A DNA stretch of 64,000 bases from Enchytraeus crypticus. Lineage: Eukaryota; Annelida; Clitellata; Enchytraeida; Enchytraeidae. Below are positions 44,496 to 46,684 of this stretch, piece by piece. The DNA is taken from contig CAJHZI010000515.1 of the NCBI GenBank assembly GCA_905160935.1, positions 273,501 to 337,500 of the forward strand. The letters run 5' to 3'. The notes under the pieces were generated by a model. The model did not search any database. It was not told the DNA's origin and worked only from the letters and a program-made list of their open reading frames with translations. Position numbers and translations under genes: made by a program. How positions within the stretch are numbered: the first letter of the stretch is position 1; each line of letters begins with the position of its first letter.

Positions 44496-45675
44496 AAGGG
44501 GGGAGAGAGGAGAGAGAGGAGAGAGAGAAGAAAGAGATAAATTGATCGAGAGAGAGATAGAGGATAGAGAGAGCGATTGCGTAAGAAAGAGAACAACTGG
44601 AAAGGAAACAGTTTTTAGAACACTGATCAAGAGAGCGAAATAGAGAAACAAATTCTATTAACATTTCGAAAACTTCTTCATTAAGATCATTTACTCTAAG
44701 AGTGGTTGCTTAGTGCAATAAAGTATAGATTTGACGAGTATTTGCTTAAATAGAGGAAAGCAAGCGTTACCCTTTCATGTAGAAGCAATGTCCATTCTGA
44801 CCTCCAGCTGAAGCTGTTACCGCTGGCACAGTCACAGCACAGGTGGAATCAGATATCCTGTTCAGTGCCAACTCCACGTCGCTATCCGACAGTGTTATCG
44901 CTTCTCTTCTTTTAAACTGGTCTCTCAAAGCTGCCACACGTGGTAACGCTGTCGTACAACACTTCACCGTAGAGTCCATATCAGGTTCAGAATGCACCGC
45001 TCCGAGAGGATGAAAGGTTTTCTGAGGATGTGGTATTCCAGACGATGAGGTCACCGGTAGAATAGGACTCTCCGATGACTCGAAGTGTTCTAGAAGAAGC
45101 TGTTCAACTCGAGTAGCTGATCGTGTAGGAGGAGCGCTGTGGACAAAGAGAGGACCTCTCTGAGTGGTCGAGTTGATTTGTTGCTGGGACATAGCGCAGG
45201 ACCCTGACTGAGAGTTCGAAGCCTGGGTGGCTCCGGTCATCGGCGGACTCCAATCCAGAGTTGCTCCACTTCCGTTTGTAGCTGCTACGGAGAATTCCAG
45301 TGATGAAGATTCGGTGGAATGAGCTCCGAACTGCTGTCGACGACGTTTTCCTGAGGAAATTTGAGGAGGTCGGATCTTTGGAATGTCATCTTGCTCAAAG
45401 TTTGCCAGGACAGCTTGTTCAGTGGGACTCCAGCGGATGAGGGTGCACTGAACCCCTGCGTCCCTTGTTTCTGTCACCGGATAGGCCCTTCCGGGGCAAC
45501 GGCGAAGGGGCTGATGTGCCCCTAGGCCTCCTAGATCATCGGCGGCAGGGGGTAGCCTTTGGGTTGTAGGCTGGGTAGAGGAAGATGTCGATGAGAATGT
45601 TTGAGAGTAGCAACGCCTTACTATAGACTTCGGGGAAGGCATAAATAATAGAATAGCTTTCGTCAGCTCAATCAT
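12442..45675 (-). CDS. RhoGEF (DH-PH) protein, PLEKHG5/PLEKHG6-like, 20 coding exons
   Basis: Predicted guanine-nucleotide exchange factor for Rho-family GTPases in the cytoplasm or at cell junctions. I assembled 20 exons by GT-AG sites; every junction keeps the frame, giving about 1,384 residues and stop TAA (12442-12444). Residues 1-600 are low-complexity Ser/Pro/Gln-rich. The DH domain spans roughly 675-905: start helix ECERKRREAVWELFQSE, middle FMEPMKK and LDELCY, and the signature helix LTDLLISPMQHCTKLPLLLN. The PH domain spans about 915-1130: RRQLLCEGPVTLLE, VDMYMFLFDDILLLTK, VVFVVHRQPIAL, a Cys/Ser insert, then NAFVLVQVS and the final helix EIWLGRLQEAQSRY. The C-terminal 250 residues are Ser/Arg-rich with a poly-Ser run. 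The family call rests on the FIPEFLR..RRQLLCEGPV link between DH and PH and on memory only. The 5' end is uncertain: the ATG at 45675 opens the frame, but an upstream exon may exist. Introns are packed with private minisatellites. Confidence 0.85.
13255..13345 (-). repeat. 34-bp triplication of the exon 20 acceptor
   Basis: Three units at 13255, 13289 and 13323. On the minus strand each contains TTGCAG or a variant, then GAGATTTGGCTG (GAGATTTGACTG in the outermost), that is the acceptor and the first 12 exon bases. The two outer copies would lead into in-frame TGA/TAA before the true exon. Confidence 0.9.
13380..14319 (+). mobile_element. mariner/Tc1-type DNA transposon, internally deleted and decayed
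   Basis: Terminal inverted repeats of over 40 bp (CAGGGTGAGTAAAAAAAAGT..., CACCTGCAAAAAGTTTGAAT) flanked by TA on both sides (13378-13379, 14320-14321). At 940 bp it is shorter than the usual mariner of about 1.3 kb. The N-terminal DNA-binding region and first catalytic Asp are missing. Confidence 0.93.
13677..14099 (+). pseudogene. mariner transposase remnant
   Basis: The 140-codon frame carries NPLDFHVWGTML, the block with the third catalytic Asp of DD34D transposases, and the C-terminal LPQAGINNAVLEFRK. The preceding block FQQNDASAH..AQEWISE..FIKKNEWPPS lies in another frame, so at least one frameshift separates it. Not functional. Confidence 0.85.
14552..14785 (+). mobile_element. SINE-2 copy (tRNA-derived)
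   Basis: Starts AATGTCACAATAGCGTAGGGG (A-box-like TAGCGTAGGGG). It has the B box GGGTTCGAATCCCAGCCGCG, then a body containing GACATTCACTGGA and 'tgcctaacggtttaaacatg', and ends in GATAGATATCGACATAGTTG. Length is about 235 bp; five copies in the window. Confidence 0.85.
14803..14826 (-). mobile_element. SINE-1 3'-end scrap
   Basis: Only AAGCTGGTAAAGCTAAGGTTAAC survives. It lies 35 bp from the exon 19 donor in the intron. Confidence 0.6.
14861..15102 (-). CDS. RhoGEF exon 19: PH domain, C-terminal half
   Basis: 242 nt with no ATG. Acceptor GCACCAG, donor AAG|GTTTGC. Encodes an insert (GEQLSSTDSSSTENTALEG and a Cys-containing loop) and then TNAFVLVQVSRFQQIIGVFT and VQAPSEASK, the last PH strands before the terminal helix. 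Confidence 0.85.
15118..15457. repeat. (TGAT)-rich array filling intron 18
   Basis: The 355-bp intron between exons 18 and 19 is almost entirely degenerate TGATTGATTGACTGA sequence that runs up to the exon 18 donor. It includes a roughly 120-bp higher-order repetition ('gattgcttgattg' blocks). Confidence 0.88.
15458..15629 (-). CDS. RhoGEF exon 18: PH domain with Ser-rich loop
   Basis: 172 nt. Acceptor CTTGCAG, donor GCAG|GTATCA. Encodes a Ser/Thr-rich loop, then DGVVFVVHRQPIALDRFII and HDVRPPEIA. Both splice sites abut simple repeats: a GATT tract at the donor and the 10-bp array at the acceptor. Confidence 0.85.
15637..16085. repeat. 10-bp minisatellite abutting the exon 18 acceptor
   Basis: About 45 copies of GAGTATCACA with mostly C-to-T variants. 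It begins within 8 bp of the exon 18 acceptor. Confidence 0.97.
16086..16400. repeat. Degenerate ~55-bp repeat
   Basis: About five units containing GTATCAAATAGAAAGAGATA and 'tgatcttgatataacgacac'. It adjoins the 10-bp array and shares the GTATCA motif, so the two may be related. Confidence 0.85.
16562..16700 (+). mobile_element. SINE-1 copy, full length
   Basis: Clear A- and B-box blocks and the complete 3' blocks, ending TTAGCTTCACCAGCTTTTC. Lies in the intron 44 bp from exon 17. Confidence 0.92.
16744..16826 (-). CDS. RhoGEF exon 17: PH strands
   Basis: 83 nt. Acceptor TTTCAG, donor CGG|GTAAAT. Encodes EISKAVDMYMFLFDDILLLT and then KIKKATRR, the canonical MFLFDDILLLTK strand pair of a GEF-linked PH domain. 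Confidence 0.88.
17215..17415. repeat. (GA)n-rich tract
   Basis: Imperfect GAGA sequence with interspersed ACAGA. Open frames across it are artefacts. Confidence 0.93.
17496..17589 (-). CDS. RhoGEF exon 16: DH-PH linker
   Basis: 94 nt with no ATG. Acceptor TGCACAG, donor CTAG|GTATCT. Encodes FLRLTLTRQPCEKLLTSPRR and then QLLCEGPVTLL. The basic PRRQLLCEGPV segment matches the first PH strand of this GEF class, and the phases fit exons 15 and 17 exactly. Confidence 0.82.
17795..17880 (-). mobile_element. CR1/L2-like LINE 3' end with (AAT)n
   Basis: On the minus strand: GACGTCTCTGACATCATCC..TATGAGGAAACGGACGTTAAACC followed by (TTA)n. This is the shared tail block of the LINE at 53150-56690, strongly 5'-truncated. 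Confidence 0.82.
18323..18438 (-). CDS. RhoGEF exon 15: end of DH domain
   Basis: 116 nt. Acceptor TATTTAG, donor GAG|GTTAGA. Encodes NDLEAKMLWLKNYERVQEI and onward to ELEPRAFIPE. It joins exon 14 by completing an Asn codon. Confidence 0.86.
18445..18905. repeat. (CATAA/CATAG)n satellite beside exon 15
   Basis: A 5-bp-based array alternating CATAA and CATAG, beginning about 8 bp from the exon 15 acceptor. It contains a duplicated block of about 245 bp ('agtatagcatgtataactta' near 18477 and again near 18712). Long open frames on the minus strand arise from the array. Confidence 0.95.
18984..19158 (-). CDS. RhoGEF exon 14: DH signature helix
   Basis: 175 nt. Acceptor GATACAG, donor ATCA|GTAAGA. 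Contains RLQLTDLLISPMQHCTKLP, the most conserved DH helix that contacts Rho GTPases. The family usually has KPMQR.TKYPLLL here; this protein has SPMQHCTKLPLLL. The exon's 5' half is tandemly copied into the intron. Confidence 0.92.
19090..19430 (-). repeat. Triplication of the exon 14 5' half with its acceptor
   Basis: Copies start at 19090, 19189 and 19304. Each has about 72 bp of exon sequence plus the ACAG acceptor and then a (CAAT)n run of differing length. The first is the real exon; the other two lie in the upstream intron and have no donor site. Confidence 0.95.
19380..19615. repeat. (CAAT)n-rich tract
   Basis: CAATCAAT repeats with scattered substitutions, filling most of the intron between exons 13 and 14. 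Confidence 0.92.
19645..19761 (-). CDS. RhoGEF exon 13
   Basis: 117 nt (108 if the nearby in-frame acceptor at 19752 is used: GTACAG or GCACAG). Donor AAG|GTTAAT. Encodes FAQLTRNGEVYHDYCLNYSK and onward to DFCEFEK, the typical Y..Y..NY..A segment of DH domains. Confidence 0.88.
19848..20030. repeat. 11-bp minisatellite TTTAATTCTTA
   Basis: About 17 near-perfect copies in the intron between exons 12 and 13, close to the exon 13 acceptor. Confidence 0.97.
20231..20617 (-). repeat. ~37-bp minisatellite containing the exon 12 donor
   Basis: About nine units. On the minus strand each reads TAGTTCTAATAAAGGGTCTC then AAAAGGGTTAGTTCATC. The real exon end and donor (CAGTTCTTATAAAGGGTCTC, AAACGG|GTAAGTTCATC) form the first unit. 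In the intron copies the donor core has become GTTAGT. Confidence 0.92.
20591..20695 (-). CDS. RhoGEF exon 12
   Basis: 105 nt, phase 0/0. Acceptor GTCACAG, donor CGG|GTAAGT. Encodes VSYTFSRDFVSLLLKDDPTV and so on, ending LIKGLKR. Its last 25 or so bases and its donor recur as the unit of the neighbouring intron minisatellite. Confidence 0.88.
20780..20905 (+). mobile_element. Degraded GA-tail LINE fragment
   Basis: Shares 'gctgaggaaggca', 'agcagaat', 'caagaa.aatggta' and 'atcaa' blocks with 29880-30055, which runs into the LINE 3' end. Too short to place precisely. Confidence 0.5.
20955..21375. repeat. AT-rich ~57-bp minisatellite
   Basis: Units built of TAATATTATTAGTTGTAATA and AATTAATATAATTATT. 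At least six copies, lying between exons 11 and 12. Confidence 0.95.
21405..21500 (-). CDS. RhoGEF exon 11
   Basis: 96 nt. Acceptor TTTCAG|TGTTTC, donor TAC|GTGAGT. Encodes CFMEPMKKVQVEGYLMFT and onward to NLDELCY. The acceptor plus the first six exon bases are the repeat unit of the 23-bp array that fills the intron beside it. Confidence 0.88.
21494..21870 (-). repeat. 23-bp array made of the exon 11 3' splice site
   Basis: About 16 units of 23-24 bp. On the minus strand each contains TTTCAGTGTTTC or CTTCAGTGTTTC, the exon 11 acceptor plus the first six exon bases. Units are organised in a 93-bp higher-order repeat (31 codons) present three times. All three minus frames are open. Confidence 0.95.
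21992..22150 (-). CDS. RhoGEF exon 10: start of DH domain
   Basis: 159 nt, phase 0/0. Acceptor CTGCGCAG, donor CAC|GTGAGT. Encodes NAHWMDLIASTDKEDPEQ and so on, including the first DH helix ERKRREAVWELFQSECVFL, the usual conserved region 1 of Dbl-family GEFs. Confidence 0.88.
22456..22530. repeat. (GA)n tract next to the exon 9 donor
   Basis: A near-perfect GA run ending about 5 bp from the donor. Confidence 0.95.
22535..22642 (-). CDS. RhoGEF exon 9
   Basis: 108 nt, phase 0/0. Acceptor CTGGTAG, donor AAG|GTTTCT, directly followed by a (GA)n tract. Encodes IDKKTHRSKDNLPELSEV and onward to DNTLMGYK, just before the DH domain. Confidence 0.8.
22820..23060 (-). mobile_element. GA-tail (RTE-like) LINE 3' fragment
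   Basis: The minus-strand end matches 31480-31700 (CATGGACCTGCCAGTAGG in its variant form, then a CT/GA-rich tail at 22845-22875). The upstream part is diverged. Confidence 0.75.
23413..23655 (-). mobile_element. SINE-2 copy
   Basis: Complete minus-strand copy. It has the B box as GGTTCGATTCCCAGCCGGGC, the GACCATTTTCCGTATAACC block and the 'gttgatatctatca' 3' end. Confidence 0.88.
23660..24715. other. Intron stretch, nothing recognised
   Basis: About 1 kb within the intron between exons 8 and 9, with a short AAATA-rich patch near 24150-24190. Confidence 0.4.
24722..24768 (-). CDS. RhoGEF exon 8 (47-nt micro-exon, inferred)
   Basis: Needed because exon 7 ends in phase 1 and exon 9 starts in phase 0. 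This segment has acceptor TTAATAG and donor CCA|GTGAGT. It encodes DSIMLLPAMLDAYLTP with exactly the right phases and no stop. The acceptor's pyrimidine tract is weak, so this is the least certain exon. Confidence 0.6.
24940..25088. repeat. (GAT)n-rich microsatellite
   Basis: Interrupted AAT then GAT trinucleotides in the intron between exons 7 and 8. Confidence 0.93.
25235..25368 (+). mobile_element. SINE-1 copy
   Basis: Full-length plus-strand copy ending in TTAGTTTTAGCAAGAC, only 28 bp from the exon 7 donor. Confidence 0.92.
25396..25613 (-). CDS. RhoGEF exon 7
   Basis: 218 nt. Acceptor GACGCAG, donor CCAG|GTGTGT. Encodes SNLLSKQGSRRRKRSSADLG and onward to SGPVDP. It has a strongly basic RRRKR patch that could act in nuclear import or lipid binding (inference). 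Confidence 0.8.
25615..25955 (-). repeat. 23-bp minisatellite abutting the exon 7 acceptor
   Basis: About 15 units of ACAGAGTCATTGTGGCATAATTA. The acceptor region itself (ATGACGCAG|TAATCTG on minus) resembles a unit variant (ATGACGCAATGACTCTG), so this array may also be seeded at the splice site, less clearly than in exons 11, 12, 14 and 20. Confidence 0.93.
25960..26575. other. Intron stretch, nothing recognised
   Basis: Part of the intron between exons 6 and 7 without a recognisable repeat. Confidence 0.4.
26580..26718 (+). mobile_element. SINE-1 copy
   Basis: Plus-strand copy with CTGGAGCAAGTGGAGATGTCG and the GAGTGAGGAAACGGGCG 3' block. Lies 28 bp from the exon 6 donor. Confidence 0.9.
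26746..26816 (-). CDS. RhoGEF exon 6
   Basis: 71 nt. Acceptor TTTACAG directly after an (AT)n tract, donor AG|GTAGAA. Encodes SLTLITPEDDDISPSNSCDE and so on, an acidic linker. Ends in phase 2. Confidence 0.78.
26822..26886. repeat. (AT)n abutting the exon 6 acceptor
   Basis: Pure AT run starting six bases from the acceptor. It replaces a normal polypyrimidine tract. Confidence 0.95.
26887..26945 (-). mobile_element. CR1/L2-like LINE tail fragment
   Basis: On the minus strand: GAGACGTCCCTGACATTGCC..GGCGAGTAACCGGAC then TTTAAATTCTTATTGATTGAT. This is the shared 3' block with a TGAT-type tail, like 60570-60630. Confidence 0.7.
27505..27645. repeat. GATT/ATAG/ATTT simple repeats beside the exon 5 donor
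   Basis: Successive short runs of GATT, ATAG and TTTA with a mixed GATT tract ending about 10 bp from the donor. Confidence 0.9.
27655..27768 (-). CDS. RhoGEF exon 5
   Basis: 114 nt, phase 0/0. Acceptor GGTTGTAG, donor AAG|GTACGT. Encodes a Gly/Glu/Ser-rich stretch ending RRGRRQAIFDSK. Intron sequence on the donor side is a GATT microsatellite. Confidence 0.78.
27892..28022 (+). mobile_element. SINE-1 copy
   Basis: Plus-strand copy (GTCGGTAAGATACTCGACCG, then the B box and GACATCGCTTTCCAGTGAGG). Confidence 0.91.
28201..28422 (-). mobile_element. SINE-2 copy
   Basis: Complete minus-strand copy with B-box block GGGATTCGAACTCACGAGG read on the plus strand. Confidence 0.88.
28425..29170. other. 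Intron stretch, nothing recognised
   Basis: Part of the large intron between exons 4 and 5. No exon or family identified. Confidence 0.4.
29173..29232. repeat. (GA)n tract
   Basis: Imperfect GA run. Confidence 0.93.
29389..29474. repeat. (AT)n microsatellite
   Basis: An 86-bp nearly perfect AT run. Confidence 0.96.
29545..29650. repeat. (GA)n / GACAGA tract
   Basis: GAGA with interspersed GACAGA. Confidence 0.93.
29880..30055 (+). mobile_element. GA-tail LINE 3' fragment
   Basis: Contains GAGTGGAGGCGATATATACA and ATGGACCAGCCAGTAGGCAG then TGCACTATGAGAGAGA. This is the 3' end of the LINE at 31480-32501 on the plus strand, with its GA tail. Confidence 0.82.
30082..30160. repeat. (CT)n tract
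   Basis: CTCT-rich run shortly after the LINE end at 30055. Confidence 0.9.
30522..30790. repeat. (GA)n compound array
   Basis: Long GA runs interrupted by a duplicated segment (GACGGTAGTACAGACAGAGA at about 30581 and 30679, and AGATAAAG.GTGAAA), so a block of about 100 bp has been duplicated within the array. Confidence 0.95.
30800..31465. other. Intron stretch, nothing recognised
   Basis: No exon identified. The G-run at 31413-31421 and nearby sequence have no recognised family. Confidence 0.4.
31480..32501 (-). mobile_element. 5'-truncated RTE-like LINE with 11-bp target-site duplication
   Basis: Minus-strand insertion flanked by CGTGCATACTT at 31469-31479 and 32502-32512. The first frame (32501-31854) holds reverse-transcriptase blocks: GRGVRQGCSISPLLFNIYTE, VQFADDQGMVA (an FADD box) and FKYLGHTITDDG. 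The second frame (31899-31501) holds LLYGCETWTLRKED, the RMERISWT..VT block and RKKRLIGHILRG. One frameshift lies near 31870. The 3' end is CATGGACCTGCCAGTAGGCA, GTGCACTAAG and a GA tail. The endonuclease domain is lost to 5' truncation. The clade is judged from the RT motifs only. Confidence 0.92.
32520..32865. other. Intron stretch, nothing recognised
   Basis: No exon or repeat family recognised between the LINE and module M. Confidence 0.4.
32868..32970 (+). mobile_element. Module M solo copy
   Basis: GTGACGGTAGTTCGACTGTG, GTCGTCTTGAAGAGAAGC, then CTTCTGAACCTTGACGTTAA and ACACACTACAACCT. Ends about 30 bp from the exon 4 donor. Confidence 0.88.
33001..33246 (-). CDS. RhoGEF exon 4
   Basis: 246 nt, phase 0 at both ends. 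Acceptor CTGTCAG, donor AGA|GTGAGT. Encodes AALLEPRFKRAVHRVIIALS and so on, basic and Arg-rich. The frame stays open upstream for 165 nt through a 9-bp minisatellite, so a longer exon with a Ser-Ile-Glu repeat is possible. Confidence 0.72.
33300..33475. repeat. 9-bp minisatellite upstream of exon 4
   Basis: About 19 units of (TGGATTCAA) with TGGACTCAA and TGGATTCAG variants. On the minus strand, in the exon 4 frame, it encodes Glu-Ser-Ile/Thr repeats without stops. Confidence 0.95.
33572..33678. repeat. 16-bp minisatellite TTTCTTTCATTCGTTT
   Basis: About six to seven tandem units. Confidence 0.93.
33827..33938 (-). mobile_element. SINE-1 copy
   Basis: Minus-strand copy with the B-box block CCCAGGATTTGAACCCCAC and the 5' end CATCGCCACTGGGTCCAG. 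Confidence 0.9.
33945..34975. other. Intron stretch with little structure
   Basis: Contains a short duplicated phrase (AGTGAAATAGTCGCATAGTG, twice at about 34171-34213) and a CT-rich tract at 34575-34615. No exon seen. Confidence 0.45.
34978..35490 (-). mobile_element. Degraded GA-tail LINE copy
   Basis: Minus-strand relative of 31480-32100. It has the CT tail (34981-35005), the GTCTATTGGCAGGTCCATGG end, and then blocks for the RMERISW..VTNEE and LLYGCE regions with many changes. A perfect 21-bp-arm hairpin sits at 35034-35090. Confidence 0.8.
35034..35090. repeat. Perfect 21-bp inverted repeat
   Basis: Arms 35034-35054 and 35070-35090 are exact reverse complements around a 15-bp loop. One arm is LINE 3'-end sequence; the other is a snap-back copy of it. 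Confidence 0.9.
35495..36280. other. Intron stretch, possible old LINE remains
   Basis: Some phrases (TGCTTGAGCAATTCTACT, AACATGTCCTATCCAACT) echo GA-tail LINE blocks, suggesting very old copies. Too diverged to delimit. Confidence 0.45.
36285..36432 (+). mobile_element. CR1/L2-like LINE tail fragment
   Basis: TTTGGGGTGAATCGATTTGT, GGGACATCCCTGACATCATC, then TATGAGGAAACGGACGCTAA and a T-rich end. Shared LINE 3' UTR. Confidence 0.82.
36455..36720. repeat. ~16-bp minisatellite GAGTTTATAGGCACC
   Basis: About 16 units with an alternating longer form (GAGTTTATATAGACACC). Confidence 0.95.
36725..37190. other. Intron stretch, nothing recognised
   Basis: No exon or repeat identified. Confidence 0.4.
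37195..37315. repeat. (ATT)n-rich tail of the next LINE
   Basis: On the minus strand an AATAAATAATAAT tract directly follows the LINE 3' end at 37318, consistent with its microsatellite tail. Confidence 0.85.
37318..38085 (-). mobile_element. 5'-truncated LINE with restriction-like endonuclease-type C-terminus
   Basis: One uninterrupted minus frame of about 230 codons from the (TTA)n border to the stop at 37385. It contains SSDWLHALPV, a zinc-knuckle-like CPCGHEVDALGLHGLSC, then KRPDGLTLVPW..GKCAVWDATVID, and ends NAVCF. RPD..D spacing after a C-x-C...H..C knuckle is typical of the endonuclease of R2-type LINEs, and this exact C-terminal layout is widespread in marine invertebrate elements. 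The reverse transcriptase is lost. A clean frame suggests recent insertion. Confidence 0.75.
38086..38145. repeat. (TTA)n microsatellite
   Basis: TTATTA run at the 5' border of the LINE fragment. Confidence 0.95.
38370..39250 (+). mobile_element. Old GA-tail LINE copy
   Basis: Plus-strand relative of 31480-32501: blocks for the FADDQ-downstream region (KKGMKINIKKT), FKYL, ALLYG..TLRKED, the EMWIWRR region, and the 3' end TGGACTAGCCATTGGGCGG..GAGAAAGAGAGAAAG. Many frameshifts and stops. Confidence 0.85.
39255..39467. other. Intron sequence downstream of the exon 3 donor
   Basis: No element recognised. Confidence 0.35.
39468..39535 (-). CDS. RhoGEF exon 3
   Basis: 68 nt with acceptor ATGCAG and donor AAG|GTAAAT. 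Encodes GCGSSTSSIPDSEARHLL and so on. Found by phase matching between exons 2 and 4. Confidence 0.75.
39536..40420. other. Intron stretch between exons 2 and 3
   Basis: AT-rich. It has a short tandem phrase (CTACAxGTATAAGTTAG at 39568 and 39623) and a duplicated TTCACAAGCTTTxG phrase at 39777 and 39865. Confidence 0.4.
40425..40640. repeat. GATT-type simple repeats beside the exon 2 donor
   Basis: Degenerate TTGATTGATT/GATCAATTTGAT tract ending a few bases from the donor. Confidence 0.88.
40648..40841 (-). CDS. RhoGEF exon 2
   Basis: 194 nt, acceptor CGTAG, donor AAAG|GTATCT. Encodes SKGYHSTQSLISSSQGYQ and so on, ending PDVK. It joins exon 1 in phase 2 and exon 3 in phase 1. The donor is followed at once by a GATT-type microsatellite. 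Confidence 0.8.
40926..41162 (-). mobile_element. SINE-2 copy
   Basis: Complete minus-strand copy ending CTACGCTATTAAGACAT. Confidence 0.88.
41170..41400. other. Intron stretch, nothing recognised
   Basis: No exon or family identified. Confidence 0.35.
41405..41525 (-). mobile_element. SINE-1 tail with 60-bp extension
   Basis: Minus-strand partial SINE-1 (41458-41525), preceded by a block (TTCCTTCCGGTATGGAAATA, AGTATTACCCAG) also found joined to a SINE-1 tail at 45886-45982. Confidence 0.75.
41760..41880. repeat. AT-rich TTAATAAATATT patch
   Basis: Degenerate AT-only repeat-like stretch. Confidence 0.6.
41880..41975 (+). mobile_element. Module M solo copy
   Basis: Diverged copy: GTGACGATAGCACGAGTGTG, GAAGAGAACCCATGCCCTTC, ACGTTAAGAACCTACAACCT. 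Confidence 0.82.
42002..42024. repeat. 23-bp palindrome
   Basis: TTGATGTAAAT and ATTTACATCAA around a single T, just after a module M copy. Confidence 0.85.
42120..42216 (+). mobile_element. 5'-truncated SINE-1 copy
   Basis: Begins just before the B box (GGTTCAAATTCTAGGCTCGC) and keeps the complete 3' part. Confidence 0.85.
42217..42633. other. RhoGEF intron 1 stretch, no feature recognised
   Basis: Lies between a SINE-1 fragment and a LINE fragment. A 71-codon open frame at 42458-42673 (plus) runs into the LINE and is not a gene. Confidence 0.4.
42823..44160 (+). mobile_element. hAT DNA transposon, 1,338 bp, non-autonomous
   Basis: Ends CAGGGTTGG...CCAACCCTG, with imperfect longer inverted repeats rich in GGCAAAAAC motifs near both ends. 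An 8-bp target-site duplication CCTTCCCC lies at 42815-42822 and 44161-44168. An 8-bp duplication and CAGGG termini are hallmarks of hAT. The internal transposase is incomplete, so it would depend on another copy. Confidence 0.95.
43227..43796 (+). pseudogene. hAT transposase fragment
   Basis: Frame 43242-43586 encodes GLIVYGCAAHILNL, PQLLGDTRWNSQLTCIDTF and similar blocks typical of the hAT middle region. After one TGA (43584-43586) the same frame continues with DLISRLGPVVAALGRLQSD. The N-terminal BED finger and the C-terminal dimerisation domain are absent. About 185 codons of a normal transposase of over 600 residues. Confidence 0.85.
44240..44425. other. Intron 1 stretch, nothing recognised
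   Basis: AT-rich sequence between the split LINE and the simple repeats. Confidence 0.35.
44426..44545. repeat. (TA)n(GA)n compound microsatellite
   Basis: A TA run (about 44427-44451) directly followed by GA. Confidence 0.96.
44771..45675 (-). CDS. RhoGEF exon 1 (large N-terminal exon)
   Basis: Encodes about 301 residues starting MIELTKAIL; Ser/Thr/Pro/Gln-rich and without a recognised domain. It contains a basic KRRRQQ patch and ends CFYMKG at a GG|GTAACG donor in phase 2. The start is chosen as the first ATG in the open frame; an internal acceptor near 45630 cannot be excluded, so the first residues are uncertain. Confidence 0.75.
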
Positions 45676-45885
45676 AAGGGGTCGTTTTATATGATATCCT
45701 TCTCAAACATCCTGATGTTTTACTTTAAAGTTTGCGTCAGTTCCTTGTTCAAGTTTTGTAGTTTCGAAATTTAAAGTTTATTTAACTGATGGGGATGATT
45801 AACGAATTATCCATATTAAGTTATGATGACTGGAGTGAAGTGATGATGAACTGTCCGTAACAAGTGATGTTGTTCTGGACGTTTG

Positions 45886-45982
45886 TTTTCCTTCCTATAT
45901 GGAAATAGCAGTATTACTCAGCTTACAAATTTAATTAAAAGCAGGTAGAGTTAATGTTAACGTCGGTTTCCTCACTCGAGTA
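45886..45982 (-). mobile_element. SINE-1 tail with 60-bp extension
   Basis: Second copy of the extended 3' end: TTCCTATATGGAAATAGCAG..TATTACTCAG, then GTTAATGTTAACGTCGGTTTCCTCACTCG of SINE-1 in two blocks. Confidence 0.75.
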
Positions 45983-46426
45983 CTGCTTCCTCGGGTACTG
46001 TCTCATAATATGCTTCTATGAAGCAGATTGGACTTTCAAACAACTGTTAAAATCGTACTATCATTCGCCAATTAAAGAGTCATCTATGCGCACTTCAAGG
46101 TTAATTTATTCATTTAGCCTTGAGTCAATTTCTGAATCCAAATTTAGCTAACTAATTAATCCACCGATTCAAATTCAATTTTGAAGTCTTTTCTATTTTT
46201 CTACTCACGACTATCCATCATCTCAACGTTTGTAGTCAGGTTTGTTTGTTGTTATCAATTCTGTTGTTATAAAATTATTTAATTAGTCTAGCAAAGCAAC
46301 CGTATCACATTAATTGGTAAGACAACAATTGTTGGATGAATGAGTCTCAACACATTATTACTTATTTAAGTAAACAACGGTCAATATTCGTTTAATGCAA
46401 TTAATTTAATATTTAATGTTTAATTG

Positions 46427-46684
46427 AATGTCTTAATAGCGGAGGGGTAACGTCATGAAGTTTTAAATGACAGATCCTGAAGTGAATTGAACCCTCGTGG
46501 GTTCGAATCCCAGCCGCGCTGATCTGAGAGTAAAATCTTGGACATTCACTGGACTGGGTACATGGAAAATGGTCTAAACTGCCTAACGGTTTAAAAATGT
46601 GGTATTAAAAGTGATAGATATCAACATAGATCATTTGATCTATGTTGATATCTCACTATCGTTGATCATTTCACTATTTTGCTT
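46427..46684 (+). mobile_element. SINE-2 copy with palindromic 3' end
   Basis: Complete plus-strand copy (B box GGGTTCGAATCCCAGCCGCG). Its 3' terminal sequence is duplicated in inverted orientation: 17-bp perfect arms at 46617-46633 and 46636-46652. Confidence 0.9.
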
